A stretch of 64,000 nt of DNA from Streptomyces sp. DvalAA-43 (GCF_900091725.1 NZ_FMBW01000054.1:1-64000); one strand, 5' to 3'. Positions 1 to 9,174 are shown, numbered from the stretch's first letter. Program-made: numbers and translations. Notes: generated by a model from the letters alone, not told the origin.

Positions 1-1484
1 TCCTCCGCACCGTCTGGGCCGACGCCGATGCCCGCGTACCCGCCTGCCGAAATGCCGGTGCGCTCGTCCGCCGTTCCCGCAGTCACTGCCGCTATCGGTG
101 GGACGGCAACGGAACCTGCGGTAGTCCAGCGCGTAGCGGACGCCAGGCGCGCGAGCACGCCCACCACCAGCTCTTCCGCCCCCTCCTCCTCTCCCACCAC
201 ACCCGTACGTGTCCGCAGGATCACCCCGGAGCGGGAGCGGGCATCCGTACCCGCCGCCCGCGCGGGGGAGCCGATGCCGGCCATCCAGCGGTCACGGGCC
301 CTGCTCTCGGGCCGGGCCCTCAAAGTGAGCACCGGCTCCAGCGAGGGCTTCTCGGCACCAGTCGCAGGGAACGTTTCCCGGCCGGTCGTGGCGGCAACCT
401 GGCGTCGTGATGTCCAGCGGCCGGCACCACGCGGACGGGGGAGCACCCGACACCGGCAGGTCCCGCACCCGCACCCGCATCGGCACTCGCTCGTCCGCGC
501 CCCCGCCCCGCCGAAGCCGCCTCGCCGCACCAGCGCCGTGCGACCGGCCCGGGGCAGCCTCAGGGCCCGGGGCCCGGCAGGACCGTCCAACGCCTTGTGC
601 CCGGGAGCCCGTCGCCCGGCGCCACGCGGAGCCGGACGCCCTCGCACCGGACGCCCACCAGCGACCCCACCCGGCTCCAGGGTGCTGAGACAGGAACCAG
701 AACCGGAGCCCGAGCCGAGGTCAGGACCGGAGCGGGGACCGGCACGGACCGGGCGGGCCGCGGGCCGAGGGGCGGCGGTTCGCTCCTGCGGCTCGTACAG
801 CGTTCGGTACGCGGCGGCACGACAACGCCCCCGTCCCGCGCCGAGACACGCCCGCCGGAGCGGCAGCCCGCGGAGTCACTTTCCGCCGACCGCCCCGGCC
901 CGACGCCGACGGCACCACGCCCCGCACCCTCGACCACGTCGACGACCCGCTCCGCAGCTCCCTCCGTGCCGTCCACCGTTCAGCCGGTCCCGGTCGTGCG
1001 CCCGCATCCGCCCGCACCGGACCGGCCGGGAGCAGCCACCGTGCCCGTCCAGCGGATGACACTGCCGGTGGTGCCCGAATCCGGCGCTCCCATGGCCACC
1101 GGCCCGGAGGCCGGAACCGGTGCTCCCCTTCCCGGGCCACCGAGCCTTTCGGTACGGGTTCCGCGACGCGCACCCGCTCCGGCCGCCGGAGCCGCCGCTT
1201 CCGGGTCCACGGCCGAGGTGCTCCAGCGCGCGGCGGCCGACGCCGGAATCACCGGCGTTCCGGTGCGGGCGGTACCGGTGAAGCGCCCCAAGTCGCCGGG
1301 AGCGACCGGGCCCGGTGGTTCGGCCGACCCGGCCACCACGGATGCTCCTTCCGAGAACCGGGTCACCGGGCCGGACATCGAGGAACTGGCCCGTCGTCTG
1401 CTCGATCCGGTGAGCCGGCTGATCCGCGCGGACATGCGCAGAGGGCGGGAGCGTACCGGGCGGCTGTACGACGGTCGCCGCTGA
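1..1484 (+). CDS. Pro-rich VQR-repeat protein of the eCIS cluster, 5' truncated, apparent frameshift
   Basis: The gene enters from the left edge and ends at 1484, just ahead of the tube gene. It is low-complexity and rich in Pro, Ala, Arg and Thr, with short hydrophobic-Gln-Arg motifs (VVQRVAD, AIQRSRA, DVQRPAP, TVQRLVP, LVQRSVR, PVQRMTL, VLQRAAA). The first three lie in frame 1; those after about 580 lie in frame 3. Frame 1 stops at 1059 and frame 3 is closed by a TGA at 408-410, so no single frame covers the gene. One extra G in the G5 run at 437-441 would join the two frames smoothly. The C-terminal 30 residues look helical (PDIEELARRLLDPVSRLI). Large Pro-rich proteins of this kind occur in actinobacterial eCIS clusters. 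The function is unknown; cargo or scaffold are guesses. Confidence 0.6.
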
Positions 1485-1546
1485 AAGCGGCATGAACAGC
1501 TGGGCGCGGCACCGCACTTGGAATCAGCAGAGAAGAAGAGAAGCAC

Positions 1547-1972
1547 ATGACGGACAACATCTTCGCGACGAGCGTGTTCTTCAAGCTCGTCATCGGGGGC
1601 AGTGACCTGGGGGCCTTCCACACCTGCTCGGGTCTGGGCGCCGAGGTGGAGATGGAGCAGTACGCCGAGGGCGGCAACAACGGATTCACCTGGCAGCTGC
1701 CGGGGCGGATCACCTGGACCAACATCACCCTGACCCGGCCCGTCACGGCCGACACGCTCAAGATCGCGCGGTGGCTCAACGAGACGATCCAGCGGGTCGA
1801 GCCCAAGGACGGCGAGATCGTCGCACTCCGTCCGGACCTCAGCCGCATCATCAGCTGGCAGGTGCAGGGCATCGTGCCGGTCCGCTGGCAGGGGCCGTCC
1901 TTCGACCCCGCCAACTCCCAGGCGGCGATCGAGACGCTGGAGATCGCGCACGAGGGCCTGGAGCCCTCGTGA
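1547..1972 (+). CDS. eCIS inner tube protein (phage T4 gp19 / Afp1 family)
   Basis: This 141-residue protein has the size and pattern of T4 gp19-like tail tube proteins. It begins with FKLVIGGSDLGAFHTCSGLG, the family's opening strand and 'F-x-x-C/VSGL' turn, then continues with TWQLPGRITWTNITLTRPV and an IETLEIAHEGLE C-terminus. In contractile injection systems such subunits stack as hexameric rings inside the sheath and are expelled on contraction. The ATG at 1547 is preceded by AGAAGAAGAGAAG. It opens the run tube, LysM hub, spike, PAAR tip and baseplate. Since it directly precedes the LysM gene it may be the baseplate-proximal tube variant; sheath and main tube genes would lie left of the window. 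Confidence 0.88.
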   Translation: MTDNIFATSVFFKLVIGGSDLGAFHTCSGLGAEVEMEQYAEGGNNGFTWQLPGRITWTNITLTRPVTADTLKIARWLNETIQRVEPKDGEIVALRPDLSRIISWQVQGIVPVRWQGPSFDPANSQAAIETLEIAHEGLEPS

Positions 1973-2032
1973 TGAGTCGTCACATTCCTTAGCAGGTGCA
2001 GGTATCGGAGAACTCCGGGAAGGAGGAGCGCA

Positions 2033-2755
2033 ATGTCACCCGCTGTCCGCACGAGCCGTGCTCGCGCCCAGCTGACCATCATGGAACCGCCGGCGACCGT
2101 CGGTGCCAAACCGGGCGGGAACCTCGCCCGGCTCACGTTGCAGTTCAACCCCGCCAAGCTGTCGCTGAGCAAGAGCACCGAGTGGCGGCGTACGCCGTCC
2201 CGGATGGCCGGGCAGTCCGCGCTGCCCGAATTCGTGGGCAGCGGGCCCCGGTCGCTGTCCCTGGAGGTCTTCCTCGACGCCACCGCCACCCATGACAACT
2301 CGGTGGAGAAAGCGGTGGAGCAGTTGATGACGGCATGTGTGCCCACCCCGAGCAGCCTGGCCCGCAAGACGCCCGCCAGCCCCTGGGTCCGCTTCGACTG
2401 GGGGACGTCGAAGACCACCTCGTTCGACGGCGTGCTCTCCAACCTCTCCGTCTCGTACACGCTGTTCGACGTCGACGGGAAGCCGCTGCGCGCCACCTGC
2501 TCCCTGTCGATCGAGGAGGCGAGCGTCGATCCGGCCGGGCAGAACCCCACGTCCGGCTCGCGGGAGGCACGCCGTACCCACCGGGTCGTCGCCGGTGACA
2601 GCCTGCCGCTGCTGGCCTGGCGGGAGTACGGCGACGCCACCGCGTGGCGCACGATCGCGGAGGCCAACGACGTGGACGACCCCATGCAGTTGACCCCCGG
2701 CAGGGAACTGGTCGTGCCCGGACTGGAAGATCACGCCCCGGAGGGCAGCCGATGA
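2033..2755 (+). CDS. eCIS LysM-domain hub protein (Afp7-like)
   Basis: This 240-residue protein starts at an ATG behind a strong AAGGAGGAGCGC ribosome site. The first 175 residues resemble the tail-hub fold that links tube to spike (LARLTLQFNPAKLSLSKS near residue 30, FVGSGPRSLSLEVFLDAT near 70). The last 55 residues form a LysM-like module, HRVVAGDSLPLLAWREYGDA...WRTIAEANDVDDPMQLTPG. In Afp and PVC particles the Afp7-type protein sits at the tube-spike junction. Here the LysM probably serves assembly, since the protein has no signal peptide. Its stop overlaps the next start (ATGA), so spike synthesis is probably translationally coupled. Confidence 0.85.
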   Translation: MSPAVRTSRARAQLTIMEPPATVGAKPGGNLARLTLQFNPAKLSLSKSTEWRRTPSRMAGQSALPEFVGSGPRSLSLEVFLDATATHDNSVEKAVEQLMTACVPTPSSLARKTPASPWVRFDWGTSKTTSFDGVLSNLSVSYTLFDVDGKPLRATCSLSIEEASVDPAGQNPTSGSREARRTHRVVAGDSLPLLAWREYGDATAWRTIAEANDVDDPMQLTPGRELVVPGLEDHAPEGSR

Positions 2756-4518
2756 CCGCCGCCGGCCGCTCCTTCGCGGCGGATCCGATCGTCGAGGCCC
2801 CCGGCGAGCTGCCTCCCGCCTGGGCGGCCCAGCTGGTGAGCTGTGTGGTGGACGAGAACGTCGGCCTCCCGGACACCGCCGTGCTGATGTACCGGGACCC
2901 CGATCACAAGCTGCTCACCGCCACCGGGCTCACCATCGGCACCCCGCTGAAGATATCCGTGGTCACCGTGCAGGAACGGGTGCGCGAGCGGCTGTTCACC
3001 GGTGAGGTCACCGCGGTCGAGCTGGACAGCGACACCACCGGTTCGTTCACGGTGGTCCGCGCCTTCTCCAAGGCCCACCGGCTCCAGCGCGGCCGGAAGG
3101 TGGTGGCCTACCGCAACATGAAGACCGCGGACATCGTCCGCAAGGTCGCTGCGGGCGCGGGGCTGGCCTGCGGGAAGATCGAGGCCGCGCCCATCACGTA
3201 CAAGCAGCTGACCCAGCCCAACGTCTCGGACTGGGAGTTCCTCCAGTACCTCGCGGGCGAGAGCGGCGCGCAGGTGCGGGTGGACGACAAGGGCCTGTTG
3301 CAATTCGTGAAACCGAAGCCCGCCGCCTCGGCCCCCTCGCCCGCCACCCCCGCCACCCGGCACCCGATGGTTCTGGAGTACGGGCGCAATCTGCTGGCCC
3401 TGCGGGCCGTGCTGACCGGCGCGGACGGGGCGGACAGCGTCGAGGTGCGCGGCTGGAACGTCGACACCAAGACCCGGCTGGTGGCCCGCGAGCAGTCCAT
3501 CCGCAGCGACACCGTGTCCCCCGGAATGAGCCCGTCGCTGGTGGCCGGGGCGTTCGGCGCGAACGCCCGGATGACGGTGACCGACACCCCGTACCGGACG
3601 CAGGCCGAGGCCACGGCCGTGGCCGGTTCGGTGGCCGCCTCGGTGAGCTCCGGATTCGGCGAGATCGAAGCCGTCGCGGAGGGCAATCCGCAGTTGCGGG
3701 CGGGCGAGCCGGTGGCCCTCGGCAATGTGGGGCCCGCCTTCGCCGGGCGCTACACGGCGACGGCCGCGCACCACGTACTCGAACCGAACGGCGGCTACCG
3801 CACGACCGTGCTGGTGAGCGCGGCGCCCGACCGCTCGCTGGCGGGTCTGACCAGTGGCTCGAACGCGCCCTCGCGCGGCCCGCGCATACCGGGGCTGGCG
3901 ATCGGCGTGGTCACCGACATCCGCGAGGGCAAGTCCGAACGCGGCTGGGTCCGGCTGAAGTTCCCCTGGCTCGACGACACCTATGTGACCGACTGGGTCC
4001 GCACGGTGCAGTGGGGCGGCCAGGGCGGCGGCGGGGTGTTCAGCCCCGAGGTCAACGACGAGGTGCTGGTCGGGTTCGAGCAGGGGCTCCTGGACAGCCC
4101 CTATGTACTGGGCGGCCTCTACAACGGGGTGGACAAGCCCTCGCCCCACGACGTCCCGCTGGTCGACCCGACCAGCGGCAAGGTCAACCGCCGTTCCCTG
4201 GTGTCCCGTTCGGGCAACCGGCTGGAGCTGCTGGACGCCCCGCGCGGCCCCTCCGGTGTCCGGCTGGCCACCGGCGACAAGCGGCTCGAAGTCACCCTGG
4301 ACGAGCGGCGGAACGAGATCGCGCTGACGGTGTACGCGCCCGGCGGCAACCGGGCGCTGAGCTCCGTGAAGCTCTCCGCTTCCGGGATCACCCTCGATGC
4401 CGGAACGGGCGACGTGAACATCAAGGGCAGCTCGGTGACCGTCGACGGCAAGACCGGGGTCACCATCGACGGCGGACTGCTCGGGGTGCTCAAGGCCAGG
4501 CTCATCAAGATCAACTGA
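2752..4518 (+). CDS. eCIS VgrG-like spike (Afp8 family)
   Basis: This 588-residue protein starts at the ATG overlapping the upstream TGA. The N-terminal two thirds match the gp27/phage late control D hub fold (for example YRNMKTADIVRKVAAGAGL and SDWEFLQYLAGESGAQVRV). An OB-fold gp5-like module follows at about residues 378-455 (IGVVTDIREGKSERGWVRLK, VNDEVLVGFEQGLLDSPYVL). The rest is a glycine/threonine-rich beta tail (LDAGTGDVNIKGSSVTVDGK) expected to form the trimeric needle. No C-terminal effector extension is present. It works with the PAAR tip encoded 60 bp downstream. Confidence 0.92.
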   Translation: MTAAGRSFAADPIVEAPGELPPAWAAQLVSCVVDENVGLPDTAVLMYRDPDHKLLTATGLTIGTPLKISVVTVQERVRERLFTGEVTAVELDSDTTGSFTVVRAFSKAHRLQRGRKVVAYRNMKTADIVRKVAAGAGLACGKIEAAPITYKQLTQPNVSDWEFLQYLAGESGAQVRVDDKGLLQFVKPKPAASAPSPATPATRHPMVLEYGRNLLALRAVLTGADGADSVEVRGWNVDTKTRLVAREQSIRSDTVSPGMSPSLVAGAFGANARMTVTDTPYRTQAEATAVAGSVAASVSSGFGEIEAVAEGNPQLRAGEPVALGNVGPAFAGRYTATAAHHVLEPNGGYRTTVLVSAAPDRSLAGLTSGSNAPSRGPRIPGLAIGVVTDIREGKSERGWVRLKFPWLDDTYVTDWVRTVQWGGQGGGGVFSPEVNDEVLVGFEQGLLDSPYVLGGLYNGVDKPSPHDVPLVDPTSGKVNRRSLVSRSGNRLELLDAPRGPSGVRLATGDKRLEVTLDERRNEIALTVYAPGGNRALSSVKLSASGITLDAGTGDVNIKGSSVTVDGKTGVTIDGGLLGVLKARLIKIN

Positions 4519-4578
4519 CGGTCCGCCATCCATCCGAAGTCTCCAGAAGTCCCCTTCCCAGCAAGGAGAACCCCGGCC

Positions 4579-4896
4579 ATGCCCCCCGCAGCCCGCACGG
4601 GCGACAGCACCGCCCACGGCGGCCTCATCGGCACCCCGCCCCCGGGCGCGGTGGCCGTCGCCACCGTGCTGATCGGCGGCCGGCCCGCGGCCGTCACCGG
4701 GAGCCTGCACGTGTGCGTCGTCCCCCCGCACGCCGCACTCGGACCGGGCAACGTGATCATGCCCAACCCGGCCGCCATGGTCACCGGACAGGTCCTGATC
4801 GGCGGGCTGCCCGCCGCCCGGATGCGGGACAACACCTCCTGCGGCGCACCCATCATCAGCGGTGCGCTGAACGTGCTGATCGGGGGCCCGATGTGA
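4579..4896 (+). CDS. eCIS PAAR-repeat spike tip
   Basis: This 105-residue protein consists mostly of PAAR-type repeats: MPPAARTGDSTAHGGLIGTP, VLIGGRPAAV, VTGQVLIGGLPAARMRDNTS and a closing VLIGGPM. Such proteins form a small metal-bound cone capping the VgrG trimer. ATG start at 4579 behind AAGGAGAACCCCGGCC. The GTG start of the gp25-like gene overlaps its TGA, so the two are probably coupled. There is no added toxin domain, so this gene does not itself encode cargo. Confidence 0.93.
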   Translation: MPPAARTGDSTAHGGLIGTPPPGAVAVATVLIGGRPAAVTGSLHVCVVPPHAALGPGNVIMPNPAAMVTGQVLIGGLPAARMRDNTSCGAPIISGALNVLIGGPM

Positions 4897-5318
4897 GCGG
4901 CAGCGGGTTCATCGGACGAGGCTGGGGCTTCCCGCTGCGGGTCGGTGCCACGGGCGGCATCGGCATGGTCGAGCGGGACCGGGAGATCGAGGAGGCGATC
5001 GGGCTGGTGCTCGGCACGGCGCCGGGCGAGAGGCCGATGCGCCCGGAGTTCGGCTGCGGCATCCACGACTACGTCTTCGCGCCCGGTGACGGCGCCACCG
5101 CCGGACGCATCGCGCACGAGGTCCGCACCTCGCTGGAGCGGTGGGAGCCGCGCATCGAGGTGACCGACGTGGTGATCGCGTTCGACGCCATCGAGGAGGG
5201 CACCCTGTACATCGACGTGCACTACACCGTGCGGGCCACGAACGACCTGCGCAACCTCGTCTTCCCCTTCTACACCATCCCGTCCTCCGAGGGATCCGAA
5301 GAACCGGGAGCGCGCTGA
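4893..5318 (+). CDS. eCIS baseplate wedge protein (gpW/gp25 family, Afp9-like)
   Basis: This 141-residue protein starts at the GTG at 4893 inside the PAAR stop (GTGA). It shows the gp25 signature: a start on the pattern GRGWGFPLRV, an EEAIGLVLGTAPGERPMRPEFG block (the family's 'I-x-x-x-L-x-T-x-x-G-E-R-x-M-x-P-x-F-G'), then the acidic strand VTDVVIAFDAIEEGTLYIDV. In T4 and Afp, gp25 nucleates sheath polymerisation on the baseplate. The stop overlaps the start of the gpJ-like gene. Confidence 0.93.
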   Translation: MSGSGFIGRGWGFPLRVGATGGIGMVERDREIEEAIGLVLGTAPGERPMRPEFGCGIHDYVFAPGDGATAGRIAHEVRTSLERWEPRIEVTDVVIAFDAIEEGTLYIDVHYTVRATNDLRNLVFPFYTIPSSEGSEEPGAR

Positions 5319-7279
5319 TGGCCCTGCCCTCACCCAACCTGGACGACCGGCGCTTCCAGCAGCTCGTCGACGAGGCCAAGCGGTACGTCCAGCAGCGCTC
5401 TCCCGAGTGGACCGACCACAATGTGTCGGATCCCGGGGTCACGCTCATCGAGACGTTCGCGTACATGGTCGACCAGCTGTTGTACCGGCTGAACCGGGTC
5501 CCGGACAAGAACTACGCGGCCTTCCTCGACCTGCTGGGCGTCACCCTGTTCCCGCCGACGGTGGCGCGGGCGGAGGTCGACTTCTGGCTGTCGGCGCCGC
5601 AGCCGGAGACCGTGCGGCTCCCGGCGGGCACGGAGGTCGCCACCTCGCGCGGCGAGGCGGAGGAGGCGGTGGTCTTCTCGACCTCCGACGACCTGTCGAT
5701 CGTGCCGAGTTCGCTGGTCCGGCTGGTCACCGCGCCGGTCTCGGGCGACCAGACGGACCGCACCGCACCGCTCGGCGCGGGCAAGGACATCCCGTGCTTC
5801 CAGCCCCGGCCGGAACCCGGTGACGCCCTGCTGTTCGGGCTGCCCACCGCCGTGCCCCGGTGCATCGTGGCCGTCCGCCTGGACAGCCGGGTGGAGGGTG
5901 TGGGCGTCGACCCGCGGCAGCCGCCGCTGGTGTGGGAGGCGTGGGACGGTGCCCGCTGGGTGACCTGCCAGACCGGCACCGACAGCACCGGCGGACTGAA
6001 CAGGCCCGGCGAGGTGATCGTCTTCGTCCCGGCCGGACACACCGCGTCGGTGACCGCCGGGACCCGGGCTGGATGGCTGCGGTGCCGGGTCACCGCGCCG
6101 GAACCCGGCCAGCCGTTCTACTCCGAGTCCCCGACGATCCGGGAGGCGGAGGTGTTCACCGTCGGCGGCACGATGGACGTCGAACACGCGGAGACCGTAC
6201 TCGACGTTCCGCTCGGCACCTCCGAGGGCGTCGCCGGGCAGAGGTTCTCCGTGAGCAGGGCGCCGCTGCTGCTGGACGGGGAGCCGCCGGTCGTCCAGGT
6301 GTCCTCCGCCGAGGGCTGGGAGACCTGGACCCCGGTGGAGCACTTCGGTGCCTCCGCCCCGCACGACCGGCATGTGCGGATCGACGCCGTCTCCGGCGAG
6401 TTCGCCTTCCCGCCGGAGGTACGCGAGCCGGACGGGACGATGCGCGCGTACGGAGCGGTGCCCGAGAAGGGCGCACAGCTGCGGGTTCCCCGCTACCGCA
6501 CGGGCGGCGGGGCGGCCGGGAACGTCGCGCGGGGCGCCATCTGCGTGCTGCGCAGCTCGGTGCCGTACGTGGCGGGTGTGGAGAACCGTGAGGCGGCCCG
6601 GGGCGGGGTCGACGGCGAGACCGTGGAGAACGCGAAGGTCCGGGCGCCCAACATCCTGCGGGTGCAGGAGCGGGCGGTCACGGCAGGGGACTACGAGGCC
6701 ATCGCCCGGGAGGCCGCGCCCTCGCTGCGCCGGGTGCGGTGCCTGCCCGCCGTCGCGGGCGAGGGCGGCGCGGTACGGGTCCTGGTGGTGCCCGACGCGG
6801 TCGCCGACGAGGGGGGCCAGCTCCGGTTCGAGCAGCTGATCCCGTCGGACTCCGTGCTCTCGACGGTCACGGCACGGCTCGACGAACGGCGCCTGGTCGG
6901 CACCCGGCTGGTGGTGGAACCGCCCGCGTACCAGGGCGTCACCGTGGTCGCCCGGCTGATGACGGCCGGGGGCGACGTGGACCGGGTCCGCGCGGAGGCG
7001 GTCGCGGCACTGTTCCGCCACATCGACCCGCTGCGGGGCGGCGCGGACGGAACCGGGTGGCCGTTCGGCAGGCCCGTGCAGTACGGCGAGATCTTCGCCG
7101 TGCTCCAGGGCGTGCCGGGGGTGTCCCTGGTGGAGGAGGTACGGATGTTCCCCGCGGACCCGATCACCGGCCGGCGCGGGGCGGCGGTGCAGCGGATCGA
7201 CGTCGCCCCGGGCGCCCTGGTCTTCTCGCACCAGCACCAGGTGGAAGTCGTCGCGAGCACGCCGGGTGACGGCTCATGA
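5318..7279 (+). CDS. eCIS baseplate J-like protein (Afp11/gp6-like)
   Basis: This 653-residue protein starts at the ATG overlapping the previous TGA. The N-terminus (ALPSPNLDDRRFQQLVDEAK, then WTDHNVSDPGVTLIETFAYM) is the typical opening of large eCIS baseplate J proteins. A beta-rich middle is followed by the conserved region around NREAARGGVDGETVENAKVR and ILRVQERAVTAGDYEAIARE, which recalls the gpJ core. It should form the baseplate ring whose opening triggers contraction. Its length agrees with eCIS homologues, which are longer than phage P2 gpJ. The end overlaps the gpI-like start. Confidence 0.93.
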   Translation: MALPSPNLDDRRFQQLVDEAKRYVQQRSPEWTDHNVSDPGVTLIETFAYMVDQLLYRLNRVPDKNYAAFLDLLGVTLFPPTVARAEVDFWLSAPQPETVRLPAGTEVATSRGEAEEAVVFSTSDDLSIVPSSLVRLVTAPVSGDQTDRTAPLGAGKDIPCFQPRPEPGDALLFGLPTAVPRCIVAVRLDSRVEGVGVDPRQPPLVWEAWDGARWVTCQTGTDSTGGLNRPGEVIVFVPAGHTASVTAGTRAGWLRCRVTAPEPGQPFYSESPTIREAEVFTVGGTMDVEHAETVLDVPLGTSEGVAGQRFSVSRAPLLLDGEPPVVQVSSAEGWETWTPVEHFGASAPHDRHVRIDAVSGEFAFPPEVREPDGTMRAYGAVPEKGAQLRVPRYRTGGGAAGNVARGAICVLRSSVPYVAGVENREAARGGVDGETVENAKVRAPNILRVQERAVTAGDYEAIAREAAPSLRRVRCLPAVAGEGGAVRVLVVPDAVADEGGQLRFEQLIPSDSVLSTVTARLDERRLVGTRLVVEPPAYQGVTVVARLMTAGGDVDRVRAEAVAALFRHIDPLRGGADGTGWPFGRPVQYGEIFAVLQGVPGVSLVEEVRMFPADPITGRRGAAVQRIDVAPGALVFSHQHQVEVVASTPGDGS

Positions 7280-7839
7280 CCAGGGCCGCGGTACCCGGGC
7301 TCGCCAGCCGCTACCCGATCGGCGGCCTGCTGCCCGCGCTGTACGCGGACGACGATCTGGCCCAGCGGTTCACAGCGGGCCTCGACACCGTCCTGGCACC
7401 CGTCCTGTCCACCCTGGACAACCTCCCCGCGTACTTCGACCCGTCGCTGACCCCGGCCGACTTCCTGCCCTGGCTCTCGTCCTGGGTCGCGGCCGATGTC
7501 GATCCGGCGTGGCCCGCTGGGCTGCGGCGGGCCGTGATCGCCCGCGCCGTCGAACTGCACCGGTGGCGCGGCACCCGCCGCGGCCTGGTCGAACACCTCC
7601 GGCTCTGCTTCGGGGTGCAGGCCGACGTCCAGGACGGCGGCGGCGCCACGTGGTCGTCCGAGCCCGGCGCGCAGCTGCCCCCGCCGCCCACCGGGGAACT
7701 GCTGGTGCGCGTCTGGGCGTTGGACGGCGGACCGGTGGACGCGGGCCGCGTCCGGGACGTCGTCGCGGCCTCGTGCCCCGTACACCTCACGTGCCGGGTG
7801 GAGATCCTGCCGGGCCCGCCAGACGAGACAGGAGGCTGA
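7276..7839 (+). CDS. eCIS baseplate protein, phage tail protein I-like (Afp12-like)
   Basis: This 187-residue protein starts at the ATG overlapping the upstream TGA. It contains LASRYPIGGLLPALYADDDL, the helical segment FLPWLSSWVAADVDPAWPAG and AVELHRWRGTRRGLVEHLRL, the conserved centre of P2 gpI-like proteins, where an Arg-Gly-Thr turn precedes a helix. GpI joins gpJ in the baseplate wedge. No tail-fibre gene follows, as is usual for Streptomyces-type systems, which are reported to act from the cytoplasm rather than bind outside targets. Confidence 0.88.
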   Translation: MTRAAVPGLASRYPIGGLLPALYADDDLAQRFTAGLDTVLAPVLSTLDNLPAYFDPSLTPADFLPWLSSWVAADVDPAWPAGLRRAVIARAVELHRWRGTRRGLVEHLRLCFGVQADVQDGGGATWSSEPGAQLPPPPTGELLVRVWALDGGPVDAGRVRDVVAASCPVHLTCRVEILPGPPDETGG

Positions 7840-7843
7840 CACG

Positions 7844-9052
7844 ATGCGCTCGTGTCCGGCGTGCGGTACGGCCAACCGCGAGGACGACGAATTCTGCGGG
7901 AACTGCGGTTCCTACCTGGGCTGGTCCTCCCGGGCACCGCGGAACACCCCCGCCGCCACGGAACCTGCCGGTCCCTCGGATCCCGTCGGCCCGGCGGAAC
8001 CGGAGGCCCCGGCGGCCGGGCCCGCGACCGGCGCCCCGGCCGGGCCCGTGACCGGAACCGGCCCGGAGACCGAAGCTCCTCCGGCCCCGTCCCCGCCCGC
8101 CCCGCGCCCCGAGCCGACGGCCGAACCGGTGCGGACACGCGCCCCGGAGCCCGCCGCGCCGCTGCCCGCAGTGCCCGCGACACCCGCACCGGCAGCCGCG
8201 CAGCCCGCCCCCGTGCGTCCGGAACAACCGGTGCGGCCGGCCCCCGCCCGGCCGGAGCCACCGGCACCGGACGGCCCCGTGGTCGCGGTGCAGCCGGCCA
8301 AGCCGGTCGCCCGGCGGCCCGTCGTGCGGCCCGTGACGGCGGACGAGGAGCCGGAGGGGCCGCCGTGCCCGGCCTGCGGCACCCCGAACCTGCCGGGGCG
8401 CCGGTTCTGCCGCCGCTGCGCGGCACCGTTGCAGACCAGGGAGCAGCCCGCGCCGCTGCCGTGGTGGCGCACGGTATGGCCGTTCCGCCGCCGGGTGAGG
8501 AGCGGATCGGGCCGGGTGCTGCGGCGGACCCTGCTGGTGCTGGCGGTCGTCGGACTGCTGTTCGTGGGCTTCCTGCTCGTCCCGGCCGGGCGCTACGTCT
8601 TCGAGGACGTGCGCGACAAGCTCGGCGGAACGGCGGAGATCAGCCCGACCGGGGTCACCGCGAGCGCCCACACCTCCGGCCATCCCGCGTCCGACGCCAC
8701 CGACGGACTGACCAACAAGTACTGGGGGGCACCCGCGCTCGGCTCGTACCTGACCTGCACCTTCGACAAGCCGTTCCGGCTGGTCGGCGTCGTGGTGTAC
8801 ACGGGTGCCTCGACGGAGCCCGAGGAATTCAACCGCGCGGGCAGGCCCACCCGGGCCGAACTGATCATCACCAAGGAGGGCGGCGAGGCCGAGAGGAAGA
8901 CGGTGACGCTCACCGACAAACCGGGCCGGCAGACCGTACGGACCGGCATCAGCGACGTCGTCTCCGTCCGGCTGGTGCTGAAGGAAGCGGCCGGGCGGGG
9001 CGAGGGGCGGCCGATCGCCGTCGGCGAGGTCGAGTTCTTCAAGCGCACCTGA
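7844..9052 (+). CDS. Zinc-ribbon, single-TM, discoidin-like membrane protein ending the eCIS operon (CisA-like)
   Basis: The 402-residue product has four parts. A zinc ribbon lies at the N-terminus (C4, C7, C18, C21; CPACGTANREDDEFCGNCG). A Pro/Ala/Glu-rich linker of about 150 residues follows. A second ribbon spans about C175-C192 (CPACGTPNLPGRRFCRRC). After a basic stretch, one TM helix near residues 228-248 (TLLVLAVVGLLFVGFLLV) leads to a 150-residue C-terminal F5/8 type C or NADase-type glycan-binding-like domain (SGHPASDATDGLTNKYWGAP). The positive-inside rule puts the ribbons in the cytoplasm and the beta domain outside. This layout resembles CisA, reported to tether Streptomyces contractile particles to the membrane; that identity is inferred. 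It starts 4 bp after the gpI-like stop and precedes a terminator. Confidence 0.75.
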   Translation: MRSCPACGTANREDDEFCGNCGSYLGWSSRAPRNTPAATEPAGPSDPVGPAEPEAPAAGPATGAPAGPVTGTGPETEAPPAPSPPAPRPEPTAEPVRTRAPEPAAPLPAVPATPAPAAAQPAPVRPEQPVRPAPARPEPPAPDGPVVAVQPAKPVARRPVVRPVTADEEPEGPPCPACGTPNLPGRRFCRRCAAPLQTREQPAPLPWWRTVWPFRRRVRSGSGRVLRRTLLVLAVVGLLFVGFLLVPAGRYVFEDVRDKLGGTAEISPTGVTASAHTSGHPASDATDGLTNKYWGAPALGSYLTCTFDKPFRLVGVVVYTGASTEPEEFNRAGRPTRAELIITKEGGEAERKTVTLTDKPGRQTVRTGISDVVSVRLVLKEAAGRGEGRPIAVGEVEFFKRT

Positions 9053-9073
9053 GCCCGGCGCGGTCCGCGACCA

Positions 9074-9108
9074 GGCCGGGAGCGGGCCGGACAGCGCCGC
9101 TCCCGGCC
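9074..9108. terminator. Bidirectional hairpin between the eCIS operon and the convergent AKR operon
   Basis: A perfect 12-bp inverted repeat (GGCCGGGAGCGG / CCGCTCCCGGCC) encloses an 11-nt loop. It starts 22 bp after the stop of the membrane-protein gene and ends 66 bp from the stop of the convergent reductase gene. No U-tract follows, which is normal for GC-rich actinobacterial terminators. Confidence 0.75.
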
Positions 9109-9174
9109 CGCCCGGCCCGACCGGACGACGATTCGCATCGCGCCGATGAACCATCCGTGGCTACACCGGCGCGC

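Noticed and set aside
2731..4731. 666-codon minus-strand frame opposite the VgrG-like gene
   Set aside because: It mirrors the coding frame of a clear eCIS spike gene; its composition (Gly, Arg, Val, His) and lack of a ribosome site show it is a GC-bias shadow.
5330..7237. 635-codon minus-strand frame opposite the baseplate J gene
   Set aside because: Shadow of a strongly supported gene; no known motif and no start signal.
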